Both the position numbers and the translations under genes were made by a program. Below, piece after piece: positions 50,315-60,224 of a stretch of 64,000 nucleotides of DNA (within the stretch, counting starts at the first letter, position 1; each line of letters begins with the position of its first letter). The notes under the pieces were generated by a model that saw nothing but the letters and a program-made list of their open reading frames with translations, did no database searches and was not told the DNA's origin. This DNA comes from Acidobacteriota bacterium. Lineage in GTDB: Bacteria; Acidobacteriota; Vicinamibacteria; Vicinamibacterales; UBA2999. The stretch spans positions 1-64,000 of the forward strand of contig CAUJDN010000018.1 in NCBI GenBank assembly GCA_963169195.1, read 5' to 3'.

Positions 50315-51189
50315 CCGGCCTGACACGGCGCGCGTTCCTGTCCCGGTCGGCGGCCCTCGCCGGCGCGGCCCGTCTTGCCGCGGCCCAGGAGCCGCCCTTC
50401 AGGATCTCGCTGGCGCAGTGGTCGCTGCACCGGGCCCTCCAGGCCCGGCAGCTGGACCATCTGGACTTCGCCGCCGTCGCCCGGCGCGAGTTCGGCCTCG
50501 AGGCCGTGGAATACGTCAACGTGTTCTTCAAGGACAAGGCCACCGACGCCGCTTATCTGGCCGAGATGAACCGGCGCGCGGCGGGCGAGGGCGTCTACCA
50601 GCACCTCATCATGTGCGACGACGAGGGGCGGATTGGCGACCCGGACGCCGCGCGGCGCCGCCAGGCGGTGGACAACCACCGGAAGTGGATCGACGCGGCG
50701 ACGACGCTCGGGTGCGCCACGATTCGGGTGAACGCCGCCAGCGACGGCTCGTACGAGGAGCAGCAGAAGCTGGCCGCCGACGGCCTGGCGCGACTCGTCC
50801 AGATCGGCGCGGCCGCCTCCATCAACGTCGTCGTCGAGAACCACGGCGGCCTGTCCTCGAACGGACGCTGGCTGGCGGGCGTGATGCGGATGGTGAATCA
50901 CCCCCGGTGCGGCACGCTGCCCGACTTCGGCAACTTCTACGAGTACGACCGCTATGAGGGCGTGGCCGAGATGATGCCGTTCGCCAAGGCCGTGAGCGCC
51001 AAGTCGCACGACTTCGATGCGGAGGGCAACGAGGCCACCAAGGACTATCGACGCCTGCTCGGGATCGTCGCGGATGCCGGCTACCGGTCGTGGATCGGGA
51101 TCGAATACGAAGGCGAGGTCCTGCCGGAGCGCGAGGGGATCGCCCGCACCCTGCGGCTGCTCGCACGCCTGCGATCCGGGATGCGGTGA
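50311..51189 (+). CDS. Tat-exported sugar phosphate isomerase/epimerase-like TIM barrel
   Basis: 292 residues. A twin-arginine signal ([22 protein letters not shown]) precedes a xylose-isomerase-like TIM barrel (AP endonuclease 2 superfamily): [57 protein letters not shown] and WIGIEYEGE carry the usual Glu, His and Asp metal ligands. Such exported members are common in Acidobacteriota and Planctomycetota and their substrates are generally unknown. ATG 50311 overlaps the small ORF. Confidence 0.82.
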   Translation: MTGLTRRAFLSRSAALAGAARLAAAQEPPFRISLAQWSLHRALQARQLDHLDFAAVARREFGLEAVEYVNVFFKDKATDAAYLAEMNRRAAGEGVYQHLIMCDDEGRIGDPDAARRRQAVDNHRKWIDAATTLGCATIRVNAASDGSYEEQQKLAADGLARLVQIGAAASINVVVENHGGLSSNGRWLAGVMRMVNHPRCGTLPDFGNFYEYDRYEGVAEMMPFAKAVSAKSHDFDAEGNEATKDYRRLLGIVADAGYRSWIGIEYEGEVLPEREGIARTLRLLARLRSGMR

Positions 51190-51206
51190 TCGAATAATAC
51201 CAGTAA

Positions 51207-51235
51207 TTGACATAAGTGTCGTTTATTAGTACTGT
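51207..51235 (+). promoter_or_regulatory. AT-rich leaderless promoter of the AbiE-like pair
   Basis: TTGACA (51207-51212), 17-bp spacer, TACTGT (51230-51235), then 8 nt to ATG 51244. A short GACA/TGTC inverted repeat (51209-51220) overlaps the -35 box and could be an operator. The 50-bp AT-rich patch stands out from its GC-rich surroundings. Confidence 0.6.
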
Positions 51236-51243
51236 GTGCTCTC

Positions 51244-52008
51244 ATGGACGCGTTGGGAGCCGTCCAGATCGTCGAGCAGTTCCACCTGCTGTTCCTCGCC
51301 CAGCTCGGGCGCCGGCTCGACAAGACGCTCTACGTGGTCAAGGGCGGGTGCAACCTCCGGTTCTTCCACCGCAGCGTCCGGCTCTCCGAGGACCTCGATC
51401 TGGATGTCGCCGGCATCGGCCGTGACGCCCTCCGGGACCGGATCCGGCTGCTCGCTCGGTCGGCCACCTTCACGCAGGTGCTGCGCGCCAGGGGCATCAC
51501 GCTCGAGCGCATCTCCGAGCCGAAACAGACCGACACCACGCAGCGGTGGAAGATCGGCCTCGGCTGGGGCCGCGGGCACGCTCCGCTGCCGACCAAGATC
51601 GAGTTCTCACGCCGGGGTCTCGACGACGACGTGGGGTTCGGGAGCGTGGATCCGCGACTGATCCAGGCCTATCAATTGCCGCCCTTCATGGCCAGCCACT
51701 ACCGCGCGAGCGCCGCGCTGCGCCAGAAGGTCGGCGCCCTGGCCCATCGGCGCGAACCGCAGGCGCGCGACGTGTTCGACGTCCACCACCTGATCGCGGG
51801 CGGAGCCGGCGCGGAGGCCCTGCACGGCCTGGATCAGCGAGAGCTCGAGCGGGCCCGAGCCAACGCACTCGCCACCGATTTCTCGATGTTCAAGGGCCAG
51901 GTGCTGGCCTTCCTGGCGCCGGACGATCAGGCGCACTACGACTCCCAGGCCGTGTGGGACACGCTCGTGCTGGAAGTGGTCGAGTTCCTGGACAGGATCC
52001 GGCGGTGA
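51244..52008 (+). CDS. AbiEii/AbiGii-type nucleotidyltransferase toxin
   Basis: 254 residues. The GSx-type nucleotidyltransferase core is visible as YVVKGGCNLRFFHRSVRLSEDLDLDV (KGG plus the SEDLDLD acidic pair), with a later LRQKVGALAHRREPQARDVFDVHHL. This is the toxin of type IV AbiE systems, which transfers nucleotides and gives abortive phage infection. Here the toxin gene is first, opposite to the usual antitoxin-toxin order. Its TGA overlaps the antitoxin GTG. Confidence 0.82.
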   Translation: MDALGAVQIVEQFHLLFLAQLGRRLDKTLYVVKGGCNLRFFHRSVRLSEDLDLDVAGIGRDALRDRIRLLARSATFTQVLRARGITLERISEPKQTDTTQRWKIGLGWGRGHAPLPTKIEFSRRGLDDDVGFGSVDPRLIQAYQLPPFMASHYRASAALRQKVGALAHRREPQARDVFDVHHLIAGGAGAEALHGLDQRELERARANALATDFSMFKGQVLAFLAPDDQAHYDSQAVWDTLVLEVVEFLDRIRR

Positions 52009-52646
52009 GACTGATCGACGCGCTCGCGACGCTTTCCGCCATGCAGGCGCCCGTGTTCGACACCCGGGACGCGGCGGCGCACCTCCGTGTCGACGCCGCC
52101 CACGCGAGCACGGTGCTCGCCAGGCTCTCGGCCTCGGGCCACATCGTCCGGCTGCGCCGCGGCGTGTGGGCGTTTCGTGACCGCGTCGACCCGCTCGCGT
52201 TGCCCGAGTACCTGACGTCGCCGTTTCCGAGCTACGTGTCCCTGCAGAGCGCGCTGTACCTGCACGGCATGATCGACCAGGTGCCCGCCGTCACCTACGC
52301 CGTCTCGTTGGCGCGCACGCGCCGGTACACCACGCCGCTCGGCACCGTGTCGATTCATCACGTGGAGCCCGGGTTCTTCTTCGGCTTCGACAACGCCGGC
52401 GCCTCCGGCGGACGGCTGGCGACGCCCGAGAAGGCGCTGGTCGACTTCCTGTACCTGGCACCGGCCCGATCGAGGCTCTTTCGCGCGCTCCCGGAACTCG
52501 AGCTCCCCGCGCGATTCAGTCCACGCCGCGCCCGCGCCATCGTGGCCCGCATCGGATCCGCGAGGCGGCGCACGATGGTGTCTCGCGCCCTGACCGCCGT
52601 CATCCTCGGGGCGCGGCACCGGCGGAGAACGGCCACACGCAGGTGA
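52005..52646 (+). CDS. AbiEi-type antitoxin
   Basis: 213 residues. An N-terminal winged helix (FDTRDAAAHLRVDAAHASTVLARLSASGHIVRLRRGVWAF) and an AbiEi C-terminal domain (YLTSPFPSYVSLQSALYLHGMIDQVP; TPEKALVDFLYL) identify it. It would neutralise the toxin encoded just upstream and bind the operon promoter. GTG 52005 overlaps the toxin stop codon (GTGA). Confidence 0.82.
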   Translation: MRLIDALATLSAMQAPVFDTRDAAAHLRVDAAHASTVLARLSASGHIVRLRRGVWAFRDRVDPLALPEYLTSPFPSYVSLQSALYLHGMIDQVPAVTYAVSLARTRRYTTPLGTVSIHHVEPGFFFGFDNAGASGGRLATPEKALVDFLYLAPARSRLFRALPELELPARFSPRRARAIVARIGSARRRTMVSRALTAVILGARHRRRTATRR

Positions 52647-52765
52647 TCTCGCCGTCGGGAGTCGGCGGCCGAGCGCTGGCGTCCACCGCGTCGGCCGTCT
52701 CCGCTCGGAGGTCCCGCGGCCCGCCACGTCGTCCCACCGACCATGGCCCGGGAGCGCGACCCCGC

Positions 52766-53671
52766 TCAGCGATCCCGGGCGCCCAGGCCCGACAGGTGGC
52801 GAAGGCAGCGCCGGTGCGCCAGGCCGACGCTTCCCGTCATCTGCTGTCCCGCCGGCACGTCGCCGATGATGGTGGTGCCGAGCGAGATGCGCGCGCCATC
52901 CCCGATGGCCACCCGATCGCGAATCGTGCTGCCCGGGCCCACCCACGCGTTCTCCCCGATGGTCACCCCGCCGTTGACGACGGCCAGGTGGCCGATGAAG
53001 GACCGGCGGCCGATGCGCACCGAGTGCGAGACGAACGCGAGATTCCCGACGTGACAGTCGTCGCCGATCGTCGTGTCGTCGTGAAAGACGCCGGACGCCA
53101 CGACCGCGTTCGCATGGATCGCGGCGCGATCGCCGATCCGGATGCCGCCGGCGTGTGCCATGTCGAGCACGCGGTCCGGGAACCGCGTGAGCTGGAACCC
53201 CCGGCCGCCGATCACGGCGCCCGGATGGATCACGACGTCGGCGCCGATGTGGCAGCGCCCCCGGATCGACACGTGCGGTCCAATCGCCGTCCGCGGGCCG
53301 ATGCGCACGCCGACGGCGGCGATGCTGGCCGTGGGGTCCACGTCGGCCGTCGGATCGATGCACGTGGGCTCGTGCGCCCCGTAGAAACCGGTGGCCCGGG
53401 CCAGGTGGTTGTGGACCTCGAAGAAGGCCCGGCGCGGATCGGCGGCGATCGCCATCCCGCTCACGCCGGAGAGGGCCGGGGCCAGCGCCGCGCACGTGAT
53501 GACACTGAGCGGGCGCGGCGCGGCCCGCAGGGGCTTGAGCGCCCCGCGCGACTCGACGAACGTGAGCATGTGGGGCCGGGGCATGGAGAGGAAGCCGAGC
53601 GTGGAGAACTCGGCATCGGCGACGACCTCGAACAGGGCGAGCGGACCGAGCGTGGCGAGCGACAGCGTCAT
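52766..53671 (-). CDS. lpxD: LpxD-like UDP-acylglucosamine N-acyltransferase (hexapeptide repeat)
   Basis: 301 residues. The N-terminal part resembles the LpxD uridine-binding domain, followed by many hexapeptide repeats forming a left-handed beta-helix (about residues 105-285: VRIGPRTAIGPHVSIRGRCHIGADVVIHPGAVIGG). The catalytic-type His appears in LAFVSHSVRIG or near HAGGIRIGD. LpxD adds the second acyl chain in lipid A synthesis. A second-copy or sugar-modification acyltransferase is also possible, as no other lpx gene is beside it. Confidence 0.75.
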   Translation of the reverse strand: MTLSLATLGPLALFEVVADAEFSTLGFLSMPRPHMLTFVESRGALKPLRAAPRPLSVITCAALAPALSGVSGMAIAADPRRAFFEVHNHLARATGFYGAHEPTCIDPTADVDPTASIAAVGVRIGPRTAIGPHVSIRGRCHIGADVVIHPGAVIGGRGFQLTRFPDRVLDMAHAGGIRIGDRAAIHANAVVASGVFHDDTTIGDDCHVGNLAFVSHSVRIGRRSFIGHLAVVNGGVTIGENAWVGPGSTIRDRVAIGDGARISLGTTIIGDVPAGQQMTGSVGLAHRRCLRHLSGLGARDR

Positions 53672-53845
53672 ACGGACTCGACGGGACGTGCGCCGCCGCC
53701 CGGCGTCGGGAATCACTCCCGGCTCCTGGGCGGCGGGCAGGCGCATTGTACCCGGTCGGTGGGCCACGTCCGGTTCGGCGGGCGGGCGCCGCCGGTGGCC
53801 GGGCCGGCCGCGCCCGGGGTAGACTGTGGGCCGCATTCTGGTGAC

Positions 53846-54988
53846 ATGTCGCTCCGGGTCCTGATCACCAACTTCAAGCTGTCGGGCCGGTCGGGATCCG
53901 AGCTGTACGTGTGGGATCTTGCGACGGCCCTGCTCGCCCGCGGCCACCGGCCGATCGTGTTCTCGCCCGTGCTCGGCCGGCTGGCCCGGGAGCTGCGGGA
54001 GGCCACGGTCCCCGTCGTCAGCGACCTGCGGGGCGTGTCGGCGGCGCCGGACGTGATTCACGGCCAGCACAACCTCGAAACCATGCGGGCCGTCCTGCAC
54101 TTCCCCGGCGTGCCCGCCGTGCGCGTGTGCCACGGGTGGTCCGACGAGCGCCCCGTGCAGTTCCCCCGGATCCGCCAGTTCGTCGCGGTGGACGACACGG
54201 TCAGGGACCGGATGATCGGCGAGTGGGGGGTGCCGGCGGCGCGCGTCCAGGTGCTGCTCAACTTCGTCGACCTGACACGGTTTCGGCCGCGCGATGCGCT
54301 TCCCGCGACGCCGGCGCGCGCGCTGGTCTTCAGCAACGCCGCCGCGCGGCACGTCGACATCGTCAACGCGGGATGCGCGGACCGGGGCGTCGCGGTGGAC
54401 GCGGCCGGGGCGAGCGTGGGCGCCGTCGCGACGGCGCCGGAGCACCTGCTCGGCCGGTACGACCTGGTCTTTGCCAAGGCCCGGTGCGCGCTGGAGGCGA
54501 TGGCGTGCGGCACGGCGGTCATCCTGTGCGACGAGGCGGGGCTCGGGCCGCTCGTCACCGCGGCCAACGTGGACGGGCTGCGGCGGTTGAACTTCGGCAT
54601 CCGGACCCTCGGGCGCCCGCTGACCAGGGCCGGCGTGTCCCGGGAACTGGCGAAGTACGACCCGATCGACGCGGCCGAGGTGACCCGGAAGGTGCGGAGC
54701 ACGGCCGGGCTCGATGCCGCCGTCGACGGGCTGATCGGCATCTACGAGGACGTGATCGAGGAGCACCGGCGCGACGGCCCCGCCGACGCTGCCCTCGAAC
54801 TGCGGGCCGCGGCCGACTATCTGGCGGATGCGGGTGCGGGCCTGCGAACCGCCCACAGCGTCCGTTCGCACGCCTACGGACTGCTCCGCCAGGTCTACTT
54901 CGAGTGCGAGCGCTCTGCGGTCCTGCGTGCCGCGCTGCCGCGGCGCTCGGCGGCGAGACGCCTGGGCGCGAAGCTGTGGTCCCGCTGA
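53846..54988 (+). CDS. GT4-like glycosyltransferase
   Basis: 380 residues. The GT-B fold start [25 protein letters not shown] and the C-terminal donor-binding segment [33 protein letters not shown] are typical of family 4 glycosyltransferases. It probably adds a sugar to an envelope polysaccharide or lipid. A TAGACT hexamer lies 20 nt upstream. It is divergent from the LpxD-like gene. Confidence 0.78.
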   Translation: MSLRVLITNFKLSGRSGSELYVWDLATALLARGHRPIVFSPVLGRLARELREATVPVVSDLRGVSAAPDVIHGQHNLETMRAVLHFPGVPAVRVCHGWSDERPVQFPRIRQFVAVDDTVRDRMIGEWGVPAARVQVLLNFVDLTRFRPRDALPATPARALVFSNAAARHVDIVNAGCADRGVAVDAAGASVGAVATAPEHLLGRYDLVFAKARCALEAMACGTAVILCDEAGLGPLVTAANVDGLRRLNFGIRTLGRPLTRAGVSRELAKYDPIDAAEVTRKVRSTAGLDAAVDGLIGIYEDVIEEHRRDGPADAALELRAAADYLADAGAGLRTAHSVRSHAYGLLRQVYFECERSAVLRAALPRRSAARRLGAKLWSR

Positions 54989-55043
54989 CCTGATGCGACC
55001 CCAGGTCACGGGGAGGAGATCGCTGAGTCCGATCCGGGCGCCG

Positions 55044-55072
55044 CCGACACGGCGCGAGGATGGGAGTAGAAT
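55044..55072 (+). promoter_or_regulatory. Leaderless promoter of fbaB: CCGACA-17-TAGAAT
   Basis: CCGACA (55044-55049), 17 bp, TAGAAT (55067-55072), then 7 nt to the GTG start at 55080. Confidence 0.55.
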
Positions 55073-55079
55073 CGGCAAC

Positions 55080-56128
<1,049 letters not shown>

Positions 56129-56132
<4 letters not shown>

Positions 56133-57940
56133 CCTCGCGCGCCGCGCTCCGCGTCATCGTCGCCCTTGCGGCGGTGGTCGTCGGGATCGGCGCGCTGTCA
56201 CTCTTCCGGCCCGGCTACACGCCGGACGAGGAATACACGCTCTTTGCCGTGCGCGGCATCGGCGCGCACGGCGTGCCTCTCCTTCCCTCCGGCCTCCTCT
56301 ACGATCGCGGGATCGCGTACTCGTACCTCTCGTGGCTCGCCACCGAGCTGAGCGACCTGGACCTGCCTGCCTTTCGCGCGCTGAGCCTGCTGTGCGGCGC
56401 GGCTGTCCTGGTGGTGGGGTACACGCTCATCCGCGCGACAGTGTCGGCCACGGCCGGAGTTGCGGCCGCCCTGCTCGTCGCCGCGTCTCTGCCCTTCTGG
56501 GCCGCCATCACCACGGGCCGCTTCTACGCACCGTTCCTGCTGACGTGCGTGGCGATCCTGGCGGTCGTGTCCCGCCTTCGCTCGCCCGGCATCCCCGAGC
56601 GTCGGCCAGGCCAGCCCGCGCCCGTTCGCACCTGCCTGGCTCTCGCGTCCCTTGCCTTCCTCTCGCGCCTGACACACGAGCTCGCCTTCACGCTGATGGC
56701 GATTCCCGTGGCCGGCCTGCTTCTCGACGGGCGACCGAGGCCCACTCCGGGCGATCTCGACGATCTGGGCCATCTGCGGCTCCGTAATCTCCCCCATCTG
56801 CGGCTGTGGTCCGGCATCGCCGCGTCAATCGCCATCGGTGTGCTCGGCGCCCAGTCGGCGTTGACTGCCCTTCATTACGCGATGCCCTCGGGCGAGGCCG
56901 GCGGCGGCGTCATGATTCGGCGTTTCTTCGTGTGGCAGGTGCTGAACCTCTTCGAGCGGCCGCAGGGCGCGCCGCTGGGCCTCGTCTGTGCCGCGCTGGT
57001 CGTCGCGTGGCTCGCGGCGCCCCCGCGAGCCCTGCACAGCGCCAGGATCGCGGTCGTGGCCGCATTCGCGGCGCTGGGCGCCGGCCTTGCGGTCGCGGTC
57101 GCATCAGCGCCCGGACCAGCCGTCGCAAGCGTGTTCCAGAACAGCCTCGCCTATCCCCTCGACATGTTCTGGCATCTCGCCGGCGCCCACCCCGTCATGG
57201 TGGGGGCGGCCGTCTCGCTGCTCGTCGCACGGCTGTGCCGCGCGGGCGGCGACTGGCACGCGGGCGAGCGGGCGGCGCACCTCGGATGGGTGGGCTGGAC
57301 CCTGTGGTTCGGCGTCATCGAGTCGGGCATCACCATCAACTACGTCCTGCTGCCTGCGGTTTTCATGCTGGCCGCCATCGGCGTCGACCTCGTCGCCATC
57401 GGCGAGCACACCGGCGCGATCTGGCCCGGGCGCCGCGCGCAGCTGATTCGCGCCGGCCTCGTCGGTCTCGCCCTGGCCGTGGCGGTCGACCAGTGGCCGG
57501 GAGTCGGAACGCCGGGGGAGCGCCTGGCCGACGCCCGCCCGACCATCCAGGTCGAGGGCATCGACGCCGTCAGGGCCGGGCTCGGCCCATCCGACGTCGT
57601 GGCCTGCACCGACGAACTGGCCTGCCTGCTGCTCGTCGGGCGCGTGGACGCCTGGCTGGCACTGGACGATTACGTCCGCGAGCGCTTCGTGGTGGAGCGC
57701 GGCGCCGGTCGGGTCGGCGTCTACGCAGGCGCGCCAGCGATCTTCACCATCGACGCCCTCTTCGCGCGGGCCCGGCCACAGGTCAAGGCGTCCCGCGTGA
57801 TCGTCATCGACGTCTTCAAGGAGTACCCGGTGGGCAACTCGATGACGTGGCTGCCCCGTTCAATCGATGCCGGGGGCTACGTCGGCGAGACCCTCTTGAG
57901 CAACCGACACGCGCGGGTGGTCGAGCTCAGGGTGGAGTAG
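56129..57940 (+). CDS. GT39/ArnT-like membrane glycosyltransferase
   Basis: 603 residues with about ten hydrophobic segments. The first periplasmic loop has [16 protein letters not shown], matching the catalytic Asp-Glu loop of polyprenyl-phosphate-dependent mannosyl/ArnT-type glycosyltransferases. The C-terminal part is a soluble periplasmic domain. It would transfer a sugar from a lipid carrier to a protein, lipid A or glycan. A CATCTGCGGCT repeat occurs twice inside a cytoplasmic loop ([17 protein letters not shown]). It is translationally coupled to the aldolase gene. Confidence 0.72.
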
Positions 57941-57951
57941 CCCCCAAGACC

Positions 57952-59148
57952 TCAAGACCCCTCGACCGCCGGCCAGGTGACGTGCTCGCGGACCGACGCC
58001 CGGAGCGCGGTGTCCACGAACTCCCCTGTCGGCAGCCCCCGCTCGGCGTCCTCGATCTCCCCGTGGCGCGCGCGCGTCACGGGGTGCCGCGGCGTGAACA
58101 GCGTGCAGCAGTCCTCGTCCGGGACGATGGAGATGCGGTAGGTCCCCAGGCGCTCGGCCTCTGCGACGATCTCGTCCTTGTCCATGCCGATGAGCGGGCG
58201 GAACAGGGGCATCGTGACCGCGGCGCCGGTCACGGCCATGTTCTCGAGCGTCTGCGACGCGACCTGGCCGAGCACGTCGCCGGTGACCAGCCCGTGCGCG
58301 CTCGACCTGAGCGCGATGCGCTCGGCGATGCGCAGCATCAGCCGCCGATAGAGGATGACGCGCAGCGCGCCGGGCACCGACAGGGTGATCTGCCGCTGGA
58401 TCTCGCCGATGGGCACCAGGTGCAGCGTGACGCGGAGCTGATAGCGGGCGAGCACCCGGGCCAGCTCCCGCGCCTTGTCCTGCGACGCGCGCGACAGGAA
58501 CGGCGCGCTGTGGAAGTGCACCAGCGTGGCCTGGCAGCCGCGCCGCATCATGCGCCACGCCGCCACCGGCGAGTCGATGCCGCCCGACAGCATCGCCACG
58601 ACGCGCCCGCCGGTGCCCGTCGGGAGCCCGCCGGCGCCGGGCTCCTTGCCGAAGGAGTAATAGGCCTCGCCCGGCACGATCTCGACGCCGATGGTCAGCG
58701 CGGGATCCGAGAGATTCACGGGCCAGCCGCGCGCCTCCACGATGCGCCGCCCGATTTCGCGCTCGATGTCCGGCGTCCGAGCCGGGAACTGCTTGTCCGC
58801 GCGCCGCACGCGCACGCGGAAACCGGCCGGGGCCTCGCGCGGCAGGTCCTTCAGGATGCCGGCGGCGATCGCCTCCATCTCGGGCGCCACCCGCACGGCC
58901 ACCGAGTAGTTCGCCAGGCCGAACACGTACTGCAGCCGCTCGCGCACCTCCGCCATCGCGGCATCGCGGCCGAGCACGACTTCCAGTCGCCCCATCGGCA
59001 CGCGGATCTCGCGCACGCCGAGCCCCGCCAGCGCCCGGTGCAGGTGCCGGATGAGGTGTCGCTGGAACCACGGGCGGTTCCGGCCCTTGAGCGCCAGCTC
59101 CTGGTAGCGCAGCAGCACGGACACGCCCACGGGCGACTCATGATCCAC
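57952..59148 (-). CDS. thiI: tRNA 4-thiouridine synthase ThiI
   Basis: 398 residues from GTG 59148. An N-terminal ferredoxin-like domain (LLRYQELALKGRNRPWF) and THUMP domain lead to a PP-loop ATPase with SGGIDSPVAAW. ThiI adenylates U8 of tRNA and transfers sulfur. The rhodanese domain of the E. coli protein is absent, as in many bacteria. The frame is open to 59271 through a tandem repeat that would give a QTxQMAQT-type N-terminus; the shorter start places the first strand where the family expects it. Confidence 0.88.
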   Translation of the reverse strand: MDHESPVGVSVLLRYQELALKGRNRPWFQRHLIRHLHRALAGLGVREIRVPMGRLEVVLGRDAAMAEVRERLQYVFGLANYSVAVRVAPEMEAIAAGILKDLPREAPAGFRVRVRRADKQFPARTPDIEREIGRRIVEARGWPVNLSDPALTIGVEIVPGEAYYSFGKEPGAGGLPTGTGGRVVAMLSGGIDSPVAAWRMMRRGCQATLVHFHSAPFLSRASQDKARELARVLARYQLRVTLHLVPIGEIQRQITLSVPGALRVILYRRLMLRIAERIALRSSAHGLVTGDVLGQVASQTLENMAVTGAAVTMPLFRPLIGMDKDEIVAEAERLGTYRISIVPDEDCCTLFTPRHPVTRARHGEIEDAERGLPTGEFVDTALRASVREHVTWPAVEGS

Positions 59149-59233
59149 GGTGCGTTCGGCTCCTTCGCCCCGAGCCGGCGGAAGGCCGCCCTCAGCCAAC
59201 GCTGGCTGACCCCCCAACCCGATCCCCTGACCT

Positions 59234-59278
59234 GTCTGCGCCATCTGCGTCGTCTGCGCTATCTGCGTCATCTGCGGC
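59234..59278 (+). repeat. 9-bp tandem repeat ATCTGCGTC, five units
   Basis: Five 9-bp units (gtctgcgcc, atctgcgtc, gtctgcgct, atctgcgtc, atctgcggc) upstream of thiI. The motif CATCTGCG also appears at 56768, 56791 and 60217. Confidence 0.8.
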
Positions 59279-59390
59279 TCGGGCCGTCCGCGCCATCCCG
59301 GCCGGCAGCAGGCCCTTCACAGCCGTGACATCAAGTCGACATGGTGACGCCAGTCTCGCTGCGGCGATCGTCGAGCCGTCGCCGCGCCGA

Positions 59391-59729
59391 TCAGGTTCGT
59401 CTGTCCGCCAGCCCCATGACGAATGCCAGCGCGACGTCGAGGCGCCCGATGTCGTCACCGTCGAGGCGGCCGATCGTCTGCCGGATCCGCGCCCGCCGGA
59501 CTGTGACCGGTTTGTCGGCCATCACCTGAGAGCGCACCAGCAGTCCATTGGACCTGCTGGGTTCAATCGTGACTCGAAAGTCCGGAGCCGCGACAATCTC
59601 GGAGGTCATCTGGCAGATGACGACCGAGGCATGGGTCCGGGGGAATGCGTCGGTTTGAACGATCACCGCTGGCCGGGGCTTGCCATAGTCGCCGGCGGCC
59701 GCGACGACCACCACATCACCACGTCTCAT
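59391..59729 (-). CDS. mazF: MazF/PemK-family endoribonuclease toxin
   Basis: 112 residues. The MazF start RRGDVVVVAAAGDYGKPRPAVIVQ, then VVICQMTSEI and a late VMADKPVTVRRARI match the toxin fold. It would cleave mRNA when not bound by its antitoxin. The gene overlaps the upstream antitoxin gene by 4 nt (ATGA). Confidence 0.9.
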   Translation of the reverse strand: MRRGDVVVVAAAGDYGKPRPAVIVQTDAFPRTHASVVICQMTSEIVAAPDFRVTIEPSRSNGLLVRSQVMADKPVTVRRARIRQTIGRLDGDDIGRLDVALAFVMGLADRRT

Positions 59730-59947
59730 CGCTTCAGAGGAACGTCGCGAGCGTCGAACTCGGAGACCGATTCGATCCAGTTCAAGGCGTCGTTCTCGTC
59801 GGCCTTGCCGAGATGCGCCACCTGCGCAGCGACTCGTCGCCGAACCGATGGCGAACGGGAATCCGGCACGACGAGACGCAGTTCGCGCAGGCCTCGCGCC
59901 CGCCGCCGCTCACGCATCATCCTCATTCGTTCCGCCGGTGCAGGCAT
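59726..59947 (-). CDS. mazE: MazE-like antitoxin (DUF3018 type)
   Basis: 73 residues. MRERRRARGLRELRLVVPDSRSP, here split around residue 12-34, matches the DUF3018 antitoxin family; the Arg-rich helix probably binds DNA and the C-terminal ALNWIESVSEFD contacts MazF. GAGGAG precedes ATG 59947. A perfect palindrome lies 40-53 nt upstream. Confidence 0.8.
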   Translation of the reverse strand: MPAPAERMRMMRERRRARGLRELRLVVPDSRSPSVRRRVAAQVAHLGKADENDALNWIESVSEFDARDVPLKR

Positions 59948-59986
59948 GTTGCTCCTCGTCTCGCAGGTCCGATGGGACACACCGAG

Positions 59987-60000
59987 CGTAACGCGTTACG
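59987..60000. promoter_or_regulatory. 14-bp perfect palindrome, likely MazE operator
   Basis: CGTAACGCGTTACG is fully self-complementary and lies upstream of the mazE start. Antitoxins of this class repress their own promoter by binding such palindromes; that role here is inferred. Confidence 0.5.
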
Positions 60001-60217
60001 GCTCCGGGATCAAGCCGGGCGAGTCTCTCGGGCGCCGGCGATCCCGCCGGCCACTTCCGTGCGCGTGGCCCGTGCAGCCGACATAGTGGAGCAGGGCCAC
60101 CCAGTACGTGGCGTCGCGCTCGGCCCGGCTCGGTCCGGCCTCGGCGAGCGTCGTGGCAGGCGGCTCGACACGGACTGCCGCATCGTCTTCGAGGTGAATC
60201 CGCGCAATCGGCGTCAT
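59996..60217 (-). pseudogene. Possible HD-domain protein remnant
   Basis: A 73-codon frame contains DATYWVALLHYVGCTGHAH, a pattern seen in HD-domain phosphohydrolases (YYVALLxxxGCTxxAHE). Flanking sequence is Arg/Pro-rich and not coherent. It may be the leftover of a deleted gene between mazE and hpnE. This 277-bp gap holds no other recognisable gene. Confidence 0.3.
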
Positions 60218-60224
60218 CTGCGGA

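Noticed and set aside
56806-59328. 840-codon plus-strand frame across the membrane glycosyltransferase and thiI
   Set aside because: Shadow frame rich in Arg; it crosses two genes on different strands.
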